This document shows, piece after piece, positions 59,004 to 64,000 of a DNA stretch of 64,000 nucleotides. The translations under genes were made by a program, and so were the position numbers. Source of the stretch: Triplophysa rosa (Eukaryota > Chordata > Actinopteri > Cypriniformes > Nemacheilidae). Each line of letters opens with the position of its first letter. Within the stretch, counting starts at the first letter, position 1. Under the pieces are notes generated by a model. That model did no database searches, was not told where the DNA came from, and saw only the letters and a list, made by a program, of their open reading frames with translations. The stretch lies in NCBI RefSeq assembly GCF_024868665.1, contig NC_079901.1, positions 4,409,273 to 4,473,272 on the forward strand, written 5' to 3'.

Positions 59004-59651
59004 CAACTACTATCTGCCCATTGTGATCCAACTGCAGTTGAACATCTTTGCCCACTACTTTCTGGATGCTGGTTTTAGTTTTGTTATTGCATTTTGTGTT
59101 GTAGTGGTGCAGTATGTTCCGCATCATGAAGATGTGCTCAGAAGGTGTGAGGGTATTCAAAAAATAGTTGTTCTTTCTCATGTCTGAAAATAGTTGCTCG
59201 GCGCACTGGCTGTTAACCCAGCCAGCCAGTTCTGGAACAAGTGCAATCCTTCTAAGGGCATCTTTAGCATCCTTTGTATTCCGCTCATGGAAAACGTCGT
59301 ACAGGGTGTAGTGGTCAGATGACCCAGTGATTGGGTGGCCGTTTGCATCTGTTTCTGTTTTCTTAGTTTTAAGCTATGGTAAACTGACCTTTAGCCTTCC
59401 CTCGGCAGCCAATTGTAGATTGTCTGCAGTTGCTTCAGCCAGCCGCCCCTCATGTGGACTAAATGGCAAATTTTCAGGCTCCCTCAAGTTAGTGTGTGTT
59501 GCCAATCCCCTTGCAAAGTCATATATGGCAATGTTTGGGAAGTGCTTCCAGCTAAGCAACATGTCAGCATAGTCTCTGGGACTCTCTGCTCTTAAATTAA
59601 ATTTTATTGAGTAGACCACTCGACAGGGGCACATAACAACTGCCCAGCCAC
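59004..59651 (-). pseudogene. Fusion gene exon 8 (copy 2): transposase core with catalytic Asp and Glu
   Basis: Encodes GGWAVVMCPCRVVYSIKF, SPRDYADMLLSWKHFPNIAI, YDFARGLATHTNLREPE (probable second catalytic Asp in IYDF), HPITGSSDHYTLYD, and then AGWVNSQCAEQLFSDM (probable catalytic Glu in AEQLF) and MRNILHHYNTK. An in-frame TAG at about 59375-59377 follows KVSLP where the other copy has Trp. The five residues ETDAN are present here and missing from the other copy. Together with exon 4 this forms the DDE triad of a KDZ-like enzyme. Confidence 0.7.
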
Positions 59652-59846
59652 CTATAGAAAATACAGACGAACCCATGCATTATTCTGTAGGCCTGTGGTA
59701 ACTTGTACTGTATGTCTGTCTTTAAAAGTGAAATATCTTGAGCTTCAAACATTACATTCTCCTGGCAGAAGGACTTTTATCACTTTACAGTAAACAGACA
59801 CAACCAATCTGATTAGTAAAACTGTTTAGTAAAAGATGTATCTTAC

Positions 59847-59988
59847 CTGAAGCTCCCCAGACTTTCTCAAAGATCTTGTCGTAAGATGACCTATTCTTCA
59901 TTTCTTCCCGCAATCTTAGGATAAGGTCCATTTTTGAGCCTTTTGAGTCCAGGCCACATTGCTTGCACAGCTTTCGAACCATGTCCAC
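59847..59988 (-). CDS. Fusion gene exon 7: SAP-like motif
   Basis: Encodes VDMVRKLCKQCGLDSKGSKM and then DLILRLREEMKNRSSYDKIF. The spacing L...C...GL...G.K..LI.RL fits the SAP DNA-binding helix-loop-helix. Acceptor AATAATAG, donor GTAAGA. A truncated duplicate (56541-56624) ends exactly at the N at 56625. Confidence 0.65.
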
Positions 59989-60068
59989 CTATTATTTTAT
60001 CATGAAATAATTTAGCTTCAAACAGAATTCAAGCGGGTGAATTAATCATTAGTGTAACTGGTCATTAC

Positions 60069-60554
60069 CCTGAGATTAATTAGTGCATCTTGGAGCCTCT
60101 CCTCTGTCATTTGGAGATCAGCCATTTCAGTAGCCTGCCTTGGTGCATGACACTTTTCATGTTCTGTGTTTAACACAGTGTCCCCCTTTCTAGTTTTTGG
60201 TCCAATCCAAGGAGCCCAGTAATTATAACTTGGAACAACCACAAAAGGGTTCTTTCGACCACCTGGACATAAAACATGTTAGTAACTAAGTCCCTTGTGT
60301 GAACGTACACATACAATTAACAATGTTGCCATAGTGAACAGTGTGATTAAGACGAAACAGTACTAGTAACATGAAAAGCATCGCAATACTATCACTGCAG
60401 TCTTGTGGGGAACAGACAAGCCTTATACTTTGAGTAAAGAGACACCAACTTGTTAGTAAGCCACTGCAAATGATTTCAGATGTCACAGAGTCCCAAAATC
60501 GTCTGATATCGACAGTGCCATCAAAGTGTGCTGGTACAGCCTCCATTTCACTTA
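60069..60554 (-). CDS. Fusion gene exons 5-6: transposase core, middle
   Basis: Exon 5 (60554-60450): VSEMEAVPAHFDGTVDIRRF and then TSEIICSGLL. Exon 6 (60262-60069): RKNPFVVVPSYNYWAPWIGP, KRKGD-like basic residues, and EMADLQMTEERLQDALINLR. Phases join across a weak donor (GTTGGT) at 60449. The exon 5/exon 6 border is therefore less certain than the others. Confidence 0.55.
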
Positions 60555-60633
60555 CTGTAAATTTAAGCATGGTATTAAAAAGATATTGTCATTTTTCTTT
60601 TATTCATTACAGGCTGTTTGTTCTGTTACTTAC

Positions 60634-60838
60634 CAGGCATATTGAATACACCCTTTCTGTGAAGGTCCATGACCACTACTGGTGGATGTTATCCACATTT
60701 GAAACAAATATATGAGTAGTTGTGTTAGGTCAGGGCTTCAAAGTGCATGTAGGCATGGAGTATTGTGGCTTTTTTAGGGAAGGTCTTATTTTCGGTCTGC
60801 TCAAGGACTTCAATTGCTCGGCTTACAGAATGGTGAGT
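60634..60838 (-). pseudogene. Fusion gene exon 4: first catalytic Asp block, with two stops
   Basis: Encodes HHSVSRAIEVLEQ, KTFPKKATILHAYMHFEAL, a CFKCG motif, and PPVVVMDLHRKGVFNMP. The Asp in VVVMD is the probable first catalytic residue. Two in-frame TAA codons (plus coordinates 60725-60727, after FEALT, and 60689-60691, after FKCG) interrupt it, so this copy cannot make transposase. The frame is otherwise undamaged, which suggests recent inactivation. Confidence 0.65.
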
Positions 60839-60908
60839 CTAAGAAAGTATAAGACAGAGTAAGGCACACAGAAAATAAGAACAGATTTTTTTTAATTGTG
60901 TTTCCTAC

Positions 60909-61048
60909 CTGAAGTGATGTACTTAGTATGATACACAAATGAAGGGTGATGAGAATGTGGTCATTGAAATTGTGAATTCCATCACTCCATTCTTGATATC
61001 TGTACATCAGCCCACAGTCAGGACATGCCCTGCAGTATGTAGAAAAGC
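60909..61048 (-). CDS. Fusion gene exon 3: Cys-rich start of the transposase core
   Basis: Encodes CRACPDCGLMYRYQEW followed by GIHNFNDHILITLHLC. Acceptor TTTTTTAG, donor GTAGGA. CxxC...CG...Y(R/Q)YQEW...GIHNFND is a block I associate with HMGXB3-like / KDZ proteins in fish annotations. Phase 1 in, phase 0 out; it joins cleanly to VVDG of exon 2. Confidence 0.65.
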
Positions 61049-61237
61049 CTAAAAAACAAAATGGAAGGAAAAAGTTGAGAAATGATAAATAACAAATAAA
61101 TATTGAGTGCTATCAATCCTAATCTTATTATTAATCTAGCAAATTCACTGTGCGCTTTTACTTTTACTTTGTTTTTAGCATTAGTTACATTTCTGTGGCT
61201 AAGATCATTTGGATGATATATTTTTGAGATGTCTTAC

Positions 61238-62818
61238 CATCTACAACACCAGTATATGTGACAAGTTTGGCATTTGCTGTTATGAGCATTGGCTCACTAA
61301 GATGCCCGGCACACTCCACACATGAAGTTTCTTTTGGCATCAATTGTCTTGGAAGATCTTGCAAAGATCTGGAGCCAGTGACCAAATGCTGGGGTAGCTG
61401 GGCAGGAAGACCTTTTTTTTGCATTAAATAGTGAACCATCCTTCGAAGGCCTGCGTCATCAGGAGGATATGCTTGTCCCGCATCTTCACCTGGCTTTGCT
61501 TTGCATACAGATTCTTGTGTGTCTTGATGACTTACCGCTGAATCTGGCCTGACATCACTCTCTGCAGTCATGAACAGTTGTCGGTCAGTTTTAAAAAGAT
61601 GCCATTTTGCGATTGCTTTATGGAGACATGACTGTCGTGCTTTGGCACATGGACAGTGCCAAGACTTCTTTTTTGAATCATATGCTGCTATTACTCTCCC
61701 AAGTCTGCTGTGGTATGATACTTTTGGCTCATATATAGAAATTAACTTTTTGGATGCAGGCCCTCCCACAGTCACCTCAACAGAAAGTGGAACACCTGCA
61801 TCAGTTGCTGCTTTTTGTTGGTTTAAGCAGCTCTGCTTCCTTGCTTCCCCAAATAGCCTAGAAGCAACCATTTCTGACAGCACCTCTACCTCTAAAATGA
61901 TGGGTGTGGTGTCCGAGCGGGGACAGAAGAGCAACGATCTGAGATGAATGCACTCATAAGGAACAATTCCACTCCTCACTGCAAATTCAGCATTTGCGTT
62001 GCATTCATCCAATTCACAGATTATTTTTTGGCTTGCACCCCACGTTTGTTTTTGAACATGTATAGGAGAACATGGCTTAAAGAATGATTTATCAACAGCA
62101 AAGATGCCATTTTTGGCATCAATGCATTGACATGATAGGTGCCGTTTTGGTGTAATTTCAATTACCCTTTGCCTGTGTTTTCGGTTAATATGAACCTGCA
62201 AGTTCCTTTGATTTATTGAAATGCCACAGTGTGTACAAGTCACCCTGACTTGTTGCCGGGCACGTAATCTTTGTGATGCTGGTGGGGTTGGTACTGTTGA
62301 TGCTGCTTCTGATGCTTGGGATGGTGGTGGTACCGGTGATGGTTGTGCTGCTGTTGAAGCTGGAGATAGTGGTGGTACTAGTGATGCTGGCAGTAGTGGT
62401 AGTGCTGCTGATGCTTGGGATGGTGGGGGTACTGGAGATGCTACGGATGGCGGTGCTGCTGTTGAAGCTGGAGATGGTGGTGGTACTGCTGATACTGGCA
62501 ATAGTGGTGGTGCTGCTGATGCTTGGGATGGTGGTGGTACTGGAGATGCTGGTGCTGCTGTTGAAGCTGGGGATGGTGGTGGTACTGCTGATACTAGCAA
62601 TGGTGGTGCTGTTAATGCTGGGGATGGAGGAGGTGCTGCTGATGCTAGGGATGGTGGTGGTTCTGCTGTTGGCAATGGACGCTGTCTGGATGTCATACTT
62701 CTACAGGTTTTAAGATGTTTAATAAAACCATCCCTTCTGATCACAATTGAATTGCAGTAGCAGCAGTGAAAGTGTGGTGTTGGTCTGCAGTTTAGTCCAC
62801 ACTTGATGATGATAAAAT
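61238..62818 (-). CDS. Fusion gene exon 2: zinc fingers, proline-rich repeat, SWIM
   Basis: A long open exon (acceptor AATTTTAG, donor GTAAGA). In order: a finger with FHCCYCNSIVI (about 62745-62780); a low-complexity tract of about 130 residues built from PPPSPASTAAP / PVPPPSQASAA repeats (62275-62690); a C2H2 finger VTCTHCGISINQRNLQVHIN (about 62185-62245); the SWIM-like motif WHCPCAKARQSCLHKAI (about 61610-61665); and SCVECAGHLSEP near the end. SWIM motifs (CxCxnCxH) accompany several eukaryotic transposases. The glycine-like reading of the repeat on the plus strand is a shadow. Confidence 0.75.
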
Positions 62819-63206
62819 CTAAAATTTAGAAAGAATACATTAGCACAATTGTTTTGTTTACAACTTGATATACTGTATATTGATTGATTATATAGTGCAT
62901 TGCCTAGGAATAGGGTTTTGGTGAAATGCCTTGCTCAAGAGCACAACAAAATCTAAAAGAGCCTCAAGAGTATTTATTTATATAATTATTCAATAATTTT
63001 ACAATGATTTAAACTAATATAATATAATGTGTATGTGTAAAGTCTATAACAACACTGTATTGCAGAAGTACTTGAACAACTGATATTCCGACTTTTCAAA
63101 TGTTTCATCTTAAATAAACAATATGTTTTTAGTTCCAGAGTGAATGACTATGAGAAGCTATGATATACTTTTTGACACAGTATAATTAAATCATGCACAC
63201 ACATAC

Positions 63207-63384
63207 CTTCTTGTTGAACTGCATTTACCATATGATTATTTACATGATTTTGTAGCTCGTGTAAATGGTTAAAAGCCGATTTACAGTAGGCACAATGGTA
63301 TTTTGTGCAACACACTTTGCATCTATCAGTAAGATAGCAGGGGGTCCTGTCCTCCCGCAAGTATTGTAGGATGCATCTGCGCAT
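63207..63384 (-). CDS. Fusion gene exon 1: zinc-finger segment
   Basis: Encodes MRRCILQYLREDR, several Cys pairs (CKVCCTKYHC) and a C2H2-type finger YHCAYCKSAFNHLHELQNH. It ends at donor GTATGT in phase 1. The 5' limit is uncertain: either this ATG or an acceptor (TGCGCAG) just inside it, with an earlier exon missed. N-terminal zinc fingers in transposases typically bind the element ends. Confidence 0.55.
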
Positions 63385-63527
63385 GTTAAACAAACATAAA
63401 TACAATTTATAAGTCAAATCTATGATTCGAAATACATGAACCTTACACATGCTAAAACGTAGCATGGGGGATGGGAGTAGATGCTACCACTAAATGAGTC
63501 ATCACTTGTCGAAAGCGGACTTACGAT

Positions 63528-63772
63528 CAATATGTCAGGATTTGAAAATAACAACAACATTAGAATTCATGTAGATACAGAAATGTATGTCTATGAAAAG
63601 ATTGTACACATGTCTCAAAGTTTAGTTTATCTTAAATGTACACTTTTCTTACCGTGCGATACAAACTTTACGAGTTCTGACGACTATCTGCGCGTGGATA
63701 GCTCAAGCTCCGCCCACTAGATCCAGCGAGGGGGAGCTGGAGCTTTGCTCCACCCCTTGGCTCTGCAGCGAG
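63528..63772 (-). repeat. KDZ-like element terminal inverted repeat, right
   Basis: Complement of the left repeat, with GGATAGCTCAAGCTCCGCCC and GGGGGAGCTGGAGCTTTGCT. It lies upstream of the element gene, so it probably contains or adjoins its promoter (inference). Confidence 0.85.
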
Positions 63773-63884
63773 CACCTTCTCTTTTGTAGTCCGCTATCAC
63801 GTGACTCAGCAGCGCCAAGCGCAAGCACGCAGACGCCATAAGTGTCCTGCCTTAGCCGATCGCGCTTTGAAAACATTAGTGCCC

Positions 63885-64000
63885 TTCTCCACAACGTATC
63901 TTTGCGAGAGTGGGTTTTCAGCACTTGCCCACATCAAGAACAAATATCGACACAGACTCTGCAAAGAGAATGATTTGAGACTCAGACTTTCTCCGATACA
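63885..64000 (+). pseudogene. hAT transposase C-terminal fragment, cut by the window end
   Basis: The plus strand reads FSTTYLCESGFSALAHIKNK and then YRHRLCKENDLRLRLS up to the last base. This is the hAT dimerisation block (TTYxCESxFSxLxxIKxxxRxxLxxxxLxxxL). It may belong to a separate hAT element or a domesticated hAT-derived gene continuing past the window; upstream sequence to 63780 shows no further hAT blocks. Confidence 0.65.

Larger units (their letters stand above)
54812..59930. repeat. Internal duplication joined by a single N
   Basis: Segment 54812-56624 matches 56626-59930 in the same orientation, and the junction is the lone N at 56625. Copy 1 lacks about 1.07 kb (57042-58110 of copy 2) and about 0.4 kb (58180-58570), and so lacks the protease exons 10, 11 and 13-15. 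Copy 1 starts mid-exon 17 (after GGGGT) and ends mid-exon 7 (ATAAGGTCCA). This may be a true duplication or two haplotypes placed head to tail. Confidence 0.85.
53846..63384 (-). pseudogene. Transposase-Ulp1 fusion gene (~21 exons), whole
   Basis: Exons chained by GT/AG and phase, 5' to 3' on the minus strand: 63384-63207, 62818-61238, 61048-60909, 60838-60634, 60554-60450, 60262-60069, 59988-59847, 59651-59004, 58902-58856, 58604-58495, 58367-58248, 58164-58117, 58021-57938, 57841-57776, 57525-57437, then (from either copy of a duplication) 56921-56861 or 55097-55037, then 54849-54799, 54716-54672, 54577-54513, 54387-54279 and 54148-53846. Total about 4.4 kb, about 1,460 codons. The phases fit throughout, except a 1-bp loss at the end of the 58902-58856 exon. 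Lesions: stops at 60725-60727 and 60689-60691, a stop near 59380 in copy 2, and that frameshift. Confidence 0.7.
52718..63772. mobile_element. ~11-kb KDZ-like DNA transposon with Ulp1 protease
   Basis: Inverted ends start CTCGCTGCAGAGCCAAGGGG on both sides and match over about 245 bp at roughly 85% identity (52718-52964 and 63528-63772). The interior carries a single minus-strand gene of about 21 exons spanning nearly the full length. It encodes zinc fingers, a SWIM-like motif, a DDE-type transposase core, a SAP-like motif and a Ulp1-like protease. The transposase resembles KDZ (Kyakuja-Dileera-Zisupton) enzymes and the C-terminal part of the vertebrate HMGXB3 family. No target duplication could be recognised. 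Stops show it is inactive. Confidence 0.75.

Noticed and set aside
59785..59815. Extra residues after the SAP-like exon (frame continuing as IHLLLNSF)
   Set aside because: The frame crosses a consensus donor GTAAGA at 59846; the spliced reading into exon 8 keeps phase and is preferred.
62221..62760. Plus-strand Gly/Ala/Asp-rich and Leu/Val-rich frames
   Set aside because: Shadows of the proline-rich repeat encoded on the minus strand in the transposase fusion gene.
53846..63384. Interpreting the fusion gene as a domesticated HMGXB3 host paralogue
   Set aside because: Inverted repeats enclose it, stops interrupt it, and no HMG box is seen; a transposon copy explains it better, although the family relationship to HMGXB3 may be real.

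Overview
The window reads as vertebrate, almost certainly teleost (probably cyprinid-like), nuclear DNA. It is AT-rich and intron-bearing, and nearly every coding signal belongs to a transposable element family known from fish genomes: DIRS-like tyrosine-recombinase retrotransposons, L2/CR1-type LINEs, Ty3/gypsy, PIF/Harbinger, IS630/mariner, hAT, KDZ-like, and foldback MITEs starting AGTTCACC. The only convincing host gene is a run of three internal exons on the + strand (25964-26784) encoding part of the N-terminal C2 domain of an EHBP1/EHBP1L1 protein. The exons before and after it are not recognisable here, so the window probably lies mostly inside introns of that gene or next to a truncated copy.

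Layout: 1-6.07 kb, DIRS-like retroelement pieces whose orientation flips at a 100-N gap, with an internal tandem duplication. 8.0-10.2 kb, decayed LINEs. 10.2-12.0 kb, 3' end of a Ty3/gypsy element with chromodomain and LTR. 12.1-14.6 kb, a PIF/Harbinger element with a Myb-like gene and a HARBI1-type transposase. 14.9-16.9 kb, a Ty3/gypsy RT with 3' LTR and an IS630-type transposase. 18.35-24.32 kb, an element bounded by inverted CACTGTAAAAA termini carrying a multi-exon gene, a 778-bp tandem duplication and a large CA-rich microsatellite. 25.2-30.3 kb, solo LTRs, the host exons, a gypsy gag-protease remnant and nested MITEs. 30.4-35.4 kb, a nearly full-length CR1/L2-group LINE. 36.5-40.7 kb, a second DIRS-like copy. 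41.04-45.0 kb, an element with ~694-bp inverted repeats and 5-bp flanking repeats. 45.3-51.7 kb, assorted MITEs and hAT-like non-autonomous elements. 52.7-63.8 kb, an ~11-kb DNA transposon with ~245-bp inverted repeats.

The last element is the most interesting system. On the - strand it carries one gene of about 21 exons whose splice sites and phases chain into a protein of roughly 1,460 residues. In order it has zinc fingers, a proline-rich repeat region, a SWIM-type CxC...CxH motif, a DDE-type transposase core resembling the KDZ / HMGXB3-like family, a SAP-like motif, and a Ulp1/SENP-like cysteine protease with visible His, Asp and Cys motifs. This copy is dead: two in-frame stops lie in one exon, and a 1.8/3.3-kb duplicated segment, joined by a single N, carries different lesions in its two copies.

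Exon boundaries were read by eye from GT/AG sites and phase. Family names rest on recognised motifs and memory of the families, not on a database search.
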